From positions 69,452,871 to 69,516,870 of the forward strand of contig NC_083579.1 of assembly GCF_027579695.1 (NCBI RefSeq): a stretch of 64,000 nucleotides of DNA, in the 5' to 3' direction. Positions 56,179 to 64,000 of the stretch are shown piece by piece (positions within the stretch are counted from its first letter, which is position 1; the number at the start of each line of letters is the position of its first letter). Below the pieces are notes generated by a model, which ran no database searches, was not told where the DNA came from, and saw only the letters and a program-made list of their open reading frames with translations. Made by a program: the position numbers and the translations under genes. This DNA is from Neoarius graeffei. Lineage: Eukaryota > Chordata > Actinopteri > Siluriformes > Ariidae.

Positions 56179-56933
56179 GGGTGTATTCAGACCAGGATAG
56201 TTCGATAGTTCACTTGCTTTGGTCCGAACCAAATGTTTTTTTTATTTTTTCATTTTGGTGCGGTTCACTTTCACACTGTACATTTTAGTAAGCGGACCAA
56301 AATCTGTCAACAAAGCCACGCGCCCTGAGGTCGTTCAGCTATTGGTTAGAGATGACACGCGCACAAAGCGCTGTTCTGGGGCGCGTGTGAACCCCTTCTC
56401 CTTCATTTTCTCACTGAATACAGCAAACACGTCGGCATTTTTGTGTGTTCTCTCCAAAAGCTCAGATATGTGGACATCTGCCCATATATCCACAAGTGTA
56501 CGCGTTTCTTCCTCGGCCCACGTTTGCCCCCTACTCATTTTTTGTACTCTGTAGTCTAGCCTACCACTGGTCTGAATGACTGAACGACTGTTGTAAGGTT
56601 CCCTTGACAACCGAAACAGTGTTTGCACTTTGCGGTGGAGTGTCAAGACTCTGTTTCCCATAATGCTCGACAAACGACGGAAGCTCCCGAGGTACAAAAA
56701 AGCAAAACTGTCGGATTAGGTCCGGTCTGCTTTCGCACCTCCAAAAGGTCCGCACCAGGGTTCCTTTGGTCTGGACCGAGTCCGACCTTGCAGCTCGGTC
56801 TCGGTCCGCTTGTTTGGTCCGGACCAGAGTTCGGTGGTTTGTATTCAGACCAACCCAAAAGGTCTGGACCAAGGGAAATTTGGTTCGTTTGGTCGTTTGG
56901 TCCGGACCAAACAACGTAGGTGTGAATACGCCC
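56179..56933 (-). mobile_element. PIF/Harbinger element nested in the MITE
   Basis: Inverted ends GGGTGTATTCAGACC / GGTGTGAATACGCCC, with TTA duplicated at 56176-56178 and 56934-56936. The uninterrupted MITE copy has a single TTA there. The interior has many GGTCCGGACC-like palindromes and a Myb/SANT-like frame on the minus strand. Confidence 0.92.
56335..56538 (-). pseudogene. Myb/SANT-like DNA-binding protein fragment of Harbinger
   Basis: The frame from ATG at 56538 reads MSRGQTWAEEETRTLVDIWA, then ISELLERTHKNADVFAVFSE and a KMKEKGFTRAPEQ segment. The W-x8-LVDIW spacing and the following helices fit the trihelix Myb/SANT-like protein that Harbinger elements encode beside their transposase and that helps bind the ends. 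Where relatives would continue with a Cys- and Lys-rich third helix the frame diverges and stops at 56335. No Harbinger nuclease is present. Confidence 0.72.
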
Positions 56934-57456
56934 TTATTTACCACCATAAGTTGTAAAATGAATAGAAAATATAGTCAAGACATTTTTCTGGCCATTTTGA
57001 GCATTTAATCGACCCCACAAATGTGATGCTCCAGAAACTCAATCTGCTCAAAGGAAGGTCAGTTTTATAGCTTCTCTAAAGAGCTAAACTGTTTTCAGCT
57101 GTGCTAACATGATTGTACAAGGGTTTTCTAATCATCCATTAGCCTTCTGAGGCAATGAGCAAACACATTGTACCATTAGAACACTGGAGTGATAGTTGCT
57201 GGAAATGGGCCTCTATACACCTATGGAGATATTGCACCAAAAATCAGACATTTAGTAGAATTTAGCTAGAATAGTCATTTACCACATTAGCAATGTATAG
57301 AGTGTATTTCTGATTAGTTTAAAGTGATCTTCATTGAAAAGAACAGTGCTTTTCTTTCAAAATAAAAAAATTTCAAAGTGACCCCAAACTTTTGAACAGT
57401 AGTGTAAATATACTTTGTCAACTAAGTATATCAATGCAAAATCACACACAACTTAC

Positions 57457-58195
57457 CTCTGGCTTTTTCACCTCCTCAAGTGCAAAGTTTAAATTGTACC
57501 ATCCTGCGAAAGACCAGAGTCTCTGATACAGAGCCATTCCAATGGTACTGAGCCCCAAAATTGTGCCCTCAAAGGCAAAGATTTAAAAGGCTTCCCATGC
57601 CATTTTGGGCCATGGTAACTATTCCACCAATAACAATCACCATCAGACACACAACTTTGGCCACCAGGAAGATAATCTGAATGGCCATAGCAAAGCAAAC
57701 ATTCAAACTATTGATTGTAGCCACCACCAAAATGGACACCATTGCTACAGACTTCACCAGCACTGTAGGTGGAATGCAGCCTGGATAAAAAGGTGCCACA
57801 GCATACTGAGCTAAACTCAAGGCTACAGGCGCAAGACCTGCTGGATTTACTACAACTGTGAATGTGAATGCCACAAAGAATGCAGGTAAGGGTCCGTAGA
57901 TTCCCAGGACATAGATGAATTCACCACCGGACTCTCTGAAGATGGTGCCGAGCTCTGCATAACTGAGCGCAGCAAACATAGTCACCAGGCCACACACAGG
58001 CCAGATGATCAAGCTCGCTCCAGGGCTTCCAACATTGGATATCACAAACTGAGGGGACATAAAGATCCCTGATCCTATTATAGTGCCTGCGACCAGAGAT
58101 ACCGCACTAATTAACCTTAACTTCCGCTTCAGCTCTTTGTGCTCGTTGCTTGTCATGTTGACGGGTGTGAGTGAAAATGAGCTTAACACGTCTTT
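57457..58195 (-). pseudogene. SLC7-like exon 1 with a frameshift
   Basis: Likely start MTSNEHKEL at 58156; an acceptor-like TTTTACAG at 58196-58203 suggests an upstream non-coding exon. Residues 14-200 give the first transmembrane segments: RLISAVSLVAGTIIGSGIF with the substrate-site GSG at 28-30, an AELGTIFRESGGEF loop, and a Cys at 127 in FYPGCIPP, the position used for the disulfide to the SLC3 heavy chain. After SLLN (near 57575) the frame runs to TGA; one base out of phase it continues as FEGTILGLSTIGMALYQRLW and on to LNFALEEVKKPE before donor GTAAGT at 57456. The single-base indel lies close to the CTTTTAAATCTTTG stretch, so a sequencing or assembly error must be excluded. Confidence 0.88.
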
Positions 58196-58299
58196 CTGTA
58201 AAAGAAAAGATCAGGAGCATGGGCAATAACTATTAAGTACAAAGCATTTCTGATTAAATATTAATATTTATGACAGCTTGATACTGTGCAGAAGTCTTA

Positions 58300-58452
58300 T
58301 GCCACCCTGCACAGACAGCCTTCTTCCTCTTTGAACTTTTTGTGCCATGTCCAAATCTGCATTGCAGTTGGTGCATTTTAAAATTTGAGGTCAATTGAAT
58401 GAGAATTGGCAAAGTTATTAAATTGTGAAATGATATCAAATTTTTTGAAACC

Positions 58453-58453
<1 letters not shown>
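58300..58453 (-). mobile_element. Deleted fragment of the mariner/DUF4817-type element
   Basis: On the minus strand TTTCAAAAAATTTGATATC and the next 70 nt match the left end of 53240-54497. The sequence then jumps to the ATGCAGATTTGGACATGGCA segment of the HTH frame. Confidence 0.8.

Positions 58454-58454
<1 letters not shown>

Positions 58455-58522
<68 letters not shown>
58455..58522. repeat. (AT)n microsatellite
   Basis: About 34 AT units between two transposon fragments. Confidence 0.97.
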
Positions 58523-58525
<3 letters not shown>

Positions 58526-59387
58526 CACCAGTCAAAAGTTTGGAAACACCTTCAAATTCAATGTTTTTTTTTTCCTACAGTGTAAATTAATACTGAAGTC
58601 AACCAGACTATGCAGCAACACGTAAGGAATCATTTAGTAAACTTTAAAATGTTAATCAAACCAAAATATGTTTTAGATTTTAGATTCTTCAAAGTACGCA
58701 CCTTTTGCTTTGATTACAGCTTTGCACACTCTTGACATTCTCTCAATCAGCTTCATGAGGTAATCACTCGAAATGGTTTTCCAACAGTCTTGAAGGAGTT
58801 CCCAGAGGTGCTGAGCACTCGTTGGCTGCTTTGCCTTCACTCTGCGGTTCAACTCATCCCAAACTTTTTCGGACTGACTGACCTTCGTTTCTTAAAGTAA
58901 TGATGGACTGTCATTTTTCTTTACTTAGTTGAGTAGTTCTTGGCATAATATGGATTAGAACAGTACTCAAATAGGGCCATTCACTGTATAGACCCCTTTC
59001 ACTGACGTCACCCGAAACCGGAAGTAAACAGACCCTGCACCATTTTGGAAGACCAACAAACTCGTGATAAGGGGATAATAATGGCAGTGGTATGTGAACC
59101 CACGAGAATAAAGTGGAGTGGCAAACGACTTAAACAAACAAATCTGAGCTGTTTTATTTATGATTTATTGGCCCAACAGTAGACTTGAAAGAAACCTGTG
59201 TGAGACTTGGCAAAAAACTGTGGATATAATGGATAAGTCTGTGCATGATCTGCGGACACTTTGAGGTAAGCAAACACAAGAAATTCAGATTTAAAACATG
59301 CTAAAGTGGCCCCAAGTTGATAACTGTATGAGGAGCAAGCCTCCCAGACTTCTACAATTTAATAATAATAATAATAATTTAGGATGG

Positions 59388-59762
59388 GGCGGCACGGTGG
59401 TGTAGTGGTTAGCGCTGTCGCCTCACAGCAAGAAGGTCCGGGTTCGAGCCCCGTGGCCGGCGAGGGCCTTTCTGTGCGGAGTTTGCATGTTCTCCCCGTG
59501 TCCGCGTGGGTTTCCTCCGGGTGCTCCGGTTTCCCCCACAGTCCAAAGACATGCAGGTTAGGTTAACTGGTGACTCTAAATTGACCGTAGGTGTGAATGT
59601 GAGTGTGAATGGTTGTCTGTGTCTATGTGTCAGCCCTGTGATGACCTGGCGACTTGTCCAGGGTGTACCCCGCCTTTCGCCCGTAGTCAGCTGGGATAGG
59701 CTCCAGCTTGCCTGCGACCCTGTAGAACAGGATAAAGCGGCTAGAGATGATGAGATGAGATG
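59388..59762 (+). mobile_element. SINE copy close to family consensus
   Basis: Full length. A box TGGTGTAGTGG at 59398-59408 and B box GGTTCGAGCC at 59441-59450 give the RNA polymerase III promoter. The 3' tail is GATGATGAGATGAGAT. 15-bp duplication AATAATTTAGGATGG at 59373-59387 and 59763-59777. Confidence 0.96.
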
Positions 59763-59918
59763 AATAATTTAGGATGGTTTGGGGCTTGCTCGCTGCTGCC
59801 AGGTTGGTTGTTGAGTAGCCTGACTGTTTTTTTTTCTTGCGTGTGGTATCATTGTTGACGCGAGGTTGTTTTTTGAACATGCCAATGTGGACACGATTTC
59901 CCCTGATGAGTTATGACT

Positions 59919-60293
59919 TCAGACGCGATGCGTGTGTGGAGGTGTGGAGTCCGTGTGATATGTGCGTAAGATAGGCTTCTCATGTGTTTGGAGATCCGCG
60001 CTCCGAGACAAGCGCAAGCACACACACCCCCAAGGGAAAAAAAGGGGCCCCCCGAAAATATCGGCATAGTTTGAACACTGAGTGTAGGCACTGGGTGTAA
60101 ACAAGAAATAGTTTACAATGTCTGGGTAGCAAACAGATGGCAGAATTGGTGTCAGGTCCTCCTTATGTTTCCATTCTCCCTTGCCGCGAGTCTTATCATA
60201 TGGGTCAAACCCATCAATCACAGCCAGTTTCTCCACATACCGTGCCCTTTCTGCAACTGGTAATGTACTCACATAACCAGAATTATCATCCAT
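59919..60293 (-). pseudogene. N-terminal exon-like frame, possibly of a SWIM/YqaJ-type protein
   Basis: A minus-strand frame starts ATG at 60293: MDDNSGYVSTLPVAERARYV, EKLAVIDGFDPYDK, then LPSVCYPDIVNYFLFTPSAY. The YVEKL-DPYD and PxVxYPDIVNY patterns resemble, from memory of fish and invertebrate proteins, the start of large uncharacterised proteins with SWIM zinc-finger and YqaJ nuclease domains. After about residue 80 the resemblance ends, so only a first-exon-sized piece is present. It begins about 95 bp inside the right end of the 58989-60410 element and just downstream of its promoter-like motifs, so it may be that element's own gene remnant. Confidence 0.5.
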
Positions 60294-60785
60294 CGTGTCA
60301 CTTTACTCTCGCTCGTACTTTGTTTTATATTGTGAGTGCATGTACTTGGTCTTCCAATATGGCGCCTAACAAAATCTCGCGGCGCGGTGACGTCATGTGA
60401 AAGGGGTCTATACCCACTCTACCTCTTCACAACACAACTGATGGTCTCAAACACATTAAGAGGTCAAGAAATTCAAGAAATTAACTCTTGACAAGGCACA
60501 GCTGTAAACTGAAAGCCATTCCAGGTGACTACCTCGTAAAGCTGACTGAGAAAATGCCAAGCTGTGCAAAGCTGTCATCTAAGCAAAAGGTGCCTACTTT
60601 GAAGAATCTAAAATATAAAACATATTCTGGTTTGATTAACACTTTTTTGTTTACCAAATAATTCCATATATATTTCTTCATAATGTTGATGACTTTAGTA
60701 TTAATCTACAATTCAGAAAATTGTAAAATAATGAAAAACCACTGAATTAGAGGCGATTCCAAACTTTTCACTGGTACTGTATATA

Positions 60786-60907
60786 TATTCAAAGTCCCTC
60801 TCACACCAGAATCTGGTCTTCCCAGGCAGTCTCCTGTCCCAGTACTAACCAGCTCTTTGAGGTGTATGGGTGCGGTGCCAATTTCCATAGCCCTTGGCCT
60901 CTCACCT
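60786..60907 (-). repeat. 5S rRNA-like fragment (SINE3-like or pseudogene)
   Basis: On the minus strand GCTGGTTAGTACTGGGACAG, then GAGACTGCCTGGGAA, resembles the intermediate element and box C region of 5S rRNA (GCCTGGTTAGTAC, then GGGAGACCGCCTGGGAA). The first half of 5S is not preserved. It directly adjoins the SINE-type tail at 60908. Confidence 0.6.
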
Positions 60908-60991
60908 AAGAAGAAGAAACCTTTATTTGTCACATGCACATTTCAAGCACAGTGAGATTCATCCTCTGCATTTAACCCATCTGAAGCAGTG

Positions 60992-60992
<1 letters not shown>
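60908..60992 (-). mobile_element. Orphan SINE tail
   Basis: Reverse complement of the CAGATGGGTTAAATGCAGAG / GACAAATAAAGG tail of the chimeric SINE at 53965-54309. Confidence 0.8.

Positions 60993-61045
<53 letters not shown>
60993..61045. repeat. (AC)n microsatellite
   Basis: About 26 AC units next to the SINE tail. Confidence 0.96.
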
Positions 61046-61048
<3 letters not shown>

Positions 61049-61302
61049 CATAGTAGGCAGTCACGGGGGATTGCTCTAAGACAACGAGGGAGGCTCAGCC
61101 TCCTCTAAAAATGACGAACATCGTGTAGGATGAATTGCGCTAGGCTTATGTTATAGCCGACCTTATAACATTGCTATTTCAGATCCAGAATCATAGAAAT
61201 ATATGTGCTCAACCCACTACAGTGCGAAACCATTCCGTTATAACTTTCCCCAGTTCGCCTAATGTGTGCGTGAGTTTTTCCCCCTCAACAGCGCGATGCA
61301 GC

Positions 61303-61530
61303 CCAGCCTCAGTGGATTGGGAGCTATGTGCTTGTCAATCTCAAAATGCAAGACGATTATTGGACAAATACCGTGAAAACGCCCACCCACGGAGTCTCAC
61401 GGACTCCCAGCCTCAGTGGACTTCAACGGCATTTGGGAGCGATGCGCTTTTCAATCTCAAAATGCAAGACGATTATTGGACAAATACTGCGAAAATGCCC
61501 GCCCACGGACTCCGAGCCTCACATGGGAGG
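61303..61530. repeat. Tandem duplication, 104-116 bp period
   Basis: CCAGCCTCAGTGGA starts at 61303 and 61407, and TCAATCTCAAAATGCAAGAC at 61335 and 61451. The second unit has about 12 extra bases. A third unit begins near 61516. Confidence 0.88.
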
Positions 61531-61948
61531 GACATGGCAGTTTCCGCGAGGAGACTGGTGATTGGTGAAAGCGGCTGGATATTTTCTTTGATTGACAGCT
61601 CGTTTCAACGATAGACAGGCAGCGGTACAGTGTTGCCAGATTGGGCGGTTAAGTGTATTTTGGCGGGTTTTGAACATATTTTGGGCTGGATAACGTCAGC
61701 AGTATCTGGCAACATCAGTTCAGTCCCATGCGGATTCGCAAGTGCTGTGGTTGTAAGAGATCAGCTTACATTTCGATTTCATTCATTACATACGGTTTCT
61801 ACCAGCTTTTTTAGTTTGTATATATTTTCATTGTAAATAAAGTGTAAATATAGTGTTGTCAAGTTTGCTATGTTAGTTCCAGAAATTTCGTTTATTTGAG
61901 TGACTGAACTTGAGGGGGCTAGTCAGCTAGCAAGAAAGCTGCGCACGG

Positions 61949-62152
61949 ATGCCAAGCATTGCTGATTTAATTTTGGCGAAGCCATTTGCCAGTCTTCCTT
62001 TCGAGGAAAAAATTAAAATTAAAGAGCAGGGTAGGCCAATGCCTCAAATTGACTTGGTGAAAAAGGTAGGGAATAATACTCGTTCCTTTCAGCTCTCCTG
62101 GTACGAGAACGTGAATTGGCTAACAGCAAGTGACCCACATCAACAACAGTAA
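61949..62152 (+). pseudogene. TTF-type zinc-finger N-terminal fragment of a hAT transposase
   Basis: The 67-codon frame starts MPSIADLILAKPF, then FEEKIKIKEQGRPMPQIDL and RSFQLSWYENVNWLTASDP. The R-x-FQ-x-SWYE-x3-WLTAS pattern is the start of the TTF-type zinc finger in hAT transposases of the ZMYM1-like group. The frame ends at TAA just before the expected cysteine pair, so no complete finger and no catalytic domain is present. Confidence 0.72.
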
Positions 62153-62160
62153 ATAGGCTA

Positions 62161-62475
62161 CTTTAGTAATATGTCATGGATGGACCAAAAATATAGAATC
62201 TATTTAAAATGTTTATGCTGAGTATATTATATTGGAATATATATTTCTCTGGATATGAATTAAACACAGCTACAATTTGGAAAACGTTTTTAAACAAAAA
62301 ACACAACCGAGAACATTTCACACTACAGACCTGGATTAAAAGTGAAGGGTTATCAAAATTGTCAATAAAACATTTCTCAGTCAAAATAAGTAAAATATAG
62401 GGAAAGTGTCACTGAATGAAATGTGTGGCACCCAGCTCTACTGCTGAGGTTCCTGACAAAGAGCTGCTTTCAATA
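62161..62475. other. No gene recognised
   Basis: AT-rich gap between the hAT fragment and the DD37E element. Confidence 0.5.
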
Positions 62476-64000
62476 CACTGAGTGCAGAATTATTAGGCAA
62501 GTTGTATTTTTGAGGATTAGTTTTATTATTGAACAACAACTATGTTCTCAATCAACCAAAAAGTCTCATAAATATCAAAGCTGAATACGTATGGAAGTTA
62601 GAGTGGGGCGTTTTTAGTTTTGGCCATTTTAGGAGAATTTGTATGTGTTCAGGTAACTTTCACTGTGCAGAATTATTAGGCAACTTAATAAAAACCAAAT
62701 ATGTAGCCATTTCACTTATTTATTTTCACCAGGTACACTGATATGACAACTCTAGATTTGCAAATAAACATATCTGACATTCAAACACAAAACAAAAACA
62801 AATCAGTGACCAATATAGCCACCCTTCTTCATGAGGACGCTCAAAAGCCTTCCATCCATAGATTCAGTCAATTTCTTTATCTGTTCACGACCAACATTGT
62901 GTGCAGCAGCAACCACGGCCTCCCAGACGCTGTTCAGAGAGGTGTACCATTTTCCCTCTTTGTAGACCTCACGTTTTATAATGGACCACAGGTTCTCTAT
63001 GGGGTTTAGGTCAGGTGAACAAGGGGGCCATGCCATTATTTTTTCACCTTTCAGGCCTTTACTGGCTAGCCACACAGTGGAGTATTTTGACGCATGAGAT
63101 GGAGCATTATCCTGCATGAAAATCATGTTCTTCTTGAAAGATGCTGACTTTTTCCTATACCACTGTTTGAAGAAGGTTTCTTCCAGGAACTGGCAGTAGG
63201 TCTGGGAGTTGAGTTTGAGTCCATCCTCAACTCGAAAAGGTCCAACAAGCTCATCTTTGATGATACCAGCCCATAGCAGTACTCCACCTCCACCTTGCTG
63301 GCATCTGAGTCAGAGTGGAGCTCTCTGCCCATTACTGATCCAGCCACAGGCCCATCCATCTGGCCCATCAAGAGTCACTCTCATCTCATCAGACCACAGC
63401 ACCTTAGAAAAATCAGTCTTAAGATATTTCTTGGCCCAGTCTTGACGTTTTATCTTGTGTGCCTTACTCAGTGGTGGTTGTTTTTCAGCCTTCCTTACCT
63501 TGGCCATGTCCCTCAGTATTGCACACCTTGTACTCTTTGACACTCAAGGAATGTTGCAACTCTGGAATATGGCAGAACTGGATGCTAATGGCTGCTTGTT
63601 AGCTTCACGCTTGATTTTCCGCAGATCATGTGCAGTTATTTTGCGCCTTTTTTTTTCCACACGCTTCTTTCGACCCTGTTGACTATTTGCAATGAAACGC
63701 TTGATTGTTCGGTGATCACGTTTCAACATCTTCGCAATTTCAAGAGTGCTGCATCCGTCTGCAAGACATCTCACAATTTTAGACTTTTCAAAGTCTGTCA
63801 GATCTCTCTTCTGACCCATTTTGCCAGAGGAAAAGAGGTTGCCTAATAATTATGCACACCTGATATAGGGTGTTGATGTCATTAGACCACACCCCCTCTC
63901 ATTACACAGATGCACAGCACCTGATATACTTAATTGGTAGTAGGCTTTCAAGCCTAAACAGCTTGGAGTGGGACAACATGCATTAAAAGGATGTTGTGGT
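62476..64000 (-). mobile_element. Tc1-like transposon with DD37E transposase, right end outside window
   Basis: The left end CACTGAGTGCAGAATTATTA follows TA (62474-62475). TTGCCTAATAATTATGCACA at 63839-63858 repeats the terminal motif internally, as in elements with long double inverted repeats. The true right terminus should lie just past 64000. Confidence 0.88.
62803..63819 (-). pseudogene. Tc1-superfamily transposase, DD37E spacing, several stops
   Basis: ATG at 63819: MGQKRDLTDFEKSKIVRCLA, then a first HTH, RDHRTIKRFI (second HTH region) and a basic GRKKRVEKKRRK linker. A TGA near 63544 interrupts. The catalytic part has WSDEMRVTLDGPDG (first Asp), then a TGA near 63310, FMQDNAPSH (second Asp) and NPIENLW (Glu), with 37 residues between the last two. 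It ends KKGGYIGH at 62803. DD37E spacing sets it apart from the DD34E Tc1 families elsewhere in this window. A one-base shift near 63125 separates the last two segments. All three catalytic residues are present. Confidence 0.9.

Larger units (their letters stand above)
56112..57404. mobile_element. Tc1/mariner-type MITE (TTCAAAAGTTTGGGGTCAC family), copy 2, with Harbinger insert
   Basis: Ends CACTACCGTTCAAAAGTTTG / CAAACTTTTGAACAGTAGTG, with TA flanks. The interior equals 27514-28041 except for the 755-bp insertion at 56179-56933. It lies between SLC7-like exons 1 and 2. Confidence 0.93.
42147..58195 (-). pseudogene. Decayed SLC7-type amino-acid transporter gene (b(0,+)AT-like), five recognisable exons
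   Basis: Five exons in correct order on the minus strand encode an APC-superfamily light chain: 58195-57457, 55236-55103, 54976-54847, 51056-50932 and 42377-42147. Splice sites are mostly canonical and phases agree across exons 1-4. The product would be a 12-helix amino-acid exchanger that pairs with an SLC3 heavy chain. Lesions: a frameshift in exon 1, a TGA in exon 4, and no visible exon of about 100 nt between exons 4 and 5, where an LTR retrotransposon, a Tc1 fragment and a hAT element now lie. The C-terminal exon looks most like SLC7A9, but SLC7A13 and other light chains cannot be excluded. Assembly errors could explain single lesions but not all three together. Confidence 0.78.
58989..60410. 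mobile_element. DNA element with TAGACCCCTTTCAC ends, CRE and ETS motifs
   Basis: Ends TAGACCCCTTTCAC and GTGAAAGGGGTCTA are perfect inverted repeats; TGACGTCA follows at 59003-59010 and precedes the right end at 60388-60395. ACCGGAAGT (ETS) is at 59017-59025 and an ATATGGCGCC YY1-like motif at 60357-60366. Inside are a SINE (59388-59762) and a minus-strand frame. The superfamily is unassigned. Confidence 0.78.
58524..60779 (-). mobile_element. Tc1-type element (CCAGTCAAAAGTTTGGAAAC family) with nested 1.4-kb element
   Basis: Left AGCACCAGTCAAAAGTTTGG and right CCAAACTTTTCACTGGTACTG are inverted, the right one next to TA. Decayed minus-strand transposase-like sequence lies at 58690-58900. 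The element is continuous except for 58989-60410. Confidence 0.85.
61060..62160 (+). mobile_element. hAT-like transposon fragment
   Basis: The sequence between the microsatellite and 62160 carries a tandem duplication (61303-61530) and ends in a TTF-type transposase N-terminal frame. Element termini were not found. Confidence 0.5.

Noticed and set aside
59388-59455. tRNA gene call from A and B boxes in SINE heads
   Set aside because: The cloverleaf is incomplete and the sequence is dispersed with target duplications, so it is a tRNA-derived SINE head, not a tRNA gene.
60786-60907. Functional 5S rRNA gene
   Set aside because: Only the 3' half resembles 5S, with several changes in box C; no terminator T run or 5' half.
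61171-61614. 147-codon frame
   Set aside because: Runs through the tandem duplication; the repeated DNA is read in different frames in the two units, so coding selection is unlikely.

Overview
The window is teleost fish nuclear DNA; a catfish-like (siluriform) source is plausible but not shown. The reasons are an intronless RhoB gene with fish-like sequence, Tc1/mariner elements of several fish lineages (one of Sleeping Beauty type), hAT and PIF/Harbinger elements, CR1/L2-type LINEs, long TA and CA microsatellites, and about 20 copies of one tRNA-derived SINE with a GATGAGATG tail. There are no bacterial operons or CRISPR arrays.

Layout: 0.9-10.6 kb is one decayed LINE on the plus strand. 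It is split by two full or nearly full SINEs, two SINE tails, a Tc1 element, a nearly intact 5'-truncated LINE on the opposite strand, and an 808-bp DNA element. 11.1-13.2, 16.8-19.5 and 42.4-43.8 kb are three copies of one hAT family that keeps a BED-type zinc-finger remnant. 24.3-26.3 kb is a Sleeping Beauty-type element with an uninterrupted 340-codon transposase in which catalytic Asp244 is Tyr. 29.7-30.35 kb is a long inverted-repeat MITE. 31.3-32.9 and 51.2-52.8 kb are two copies of another Tc1 family. 38.6-39.2 kb (minus) is rhob, the only host gene that looks intact.

42.1-58.2 kb (minus) holds five recognisable exons of an SLC7 amino-acid transporter light chain closest to b(0,+)AT. 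It carries a frameshift in the first exon, a TGA in the fourth, and an apparently missing exon in the interval now occupied by a Ty3/gypsy-like LTR retrotransposon (45.26-50.77 kb). I read it as a decayed gene. 52.8-64 kb is again nested DNA transposons: a mariner/IS630-type element with a DUF4817-like HTH, a Harbinger derivative with a Myb/SANT-like reading frame, a 1.4-kb element with CRE and ETS motifs near its ends, a hAT TTF-finger fragment, a 5S-like fragment, and a DD37E Tc1 element cut by the window edge.

The elements interact as layers. SINEs sit inside LINEs and DNA transposons with 11-15 bp target duplications, so insertion order can be read directly. Many inactivating stops in transposase and transporter exons fit CGA to TGA change, which suggests CpG decay. 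All assignments come from reading the sequence; no database search was run.
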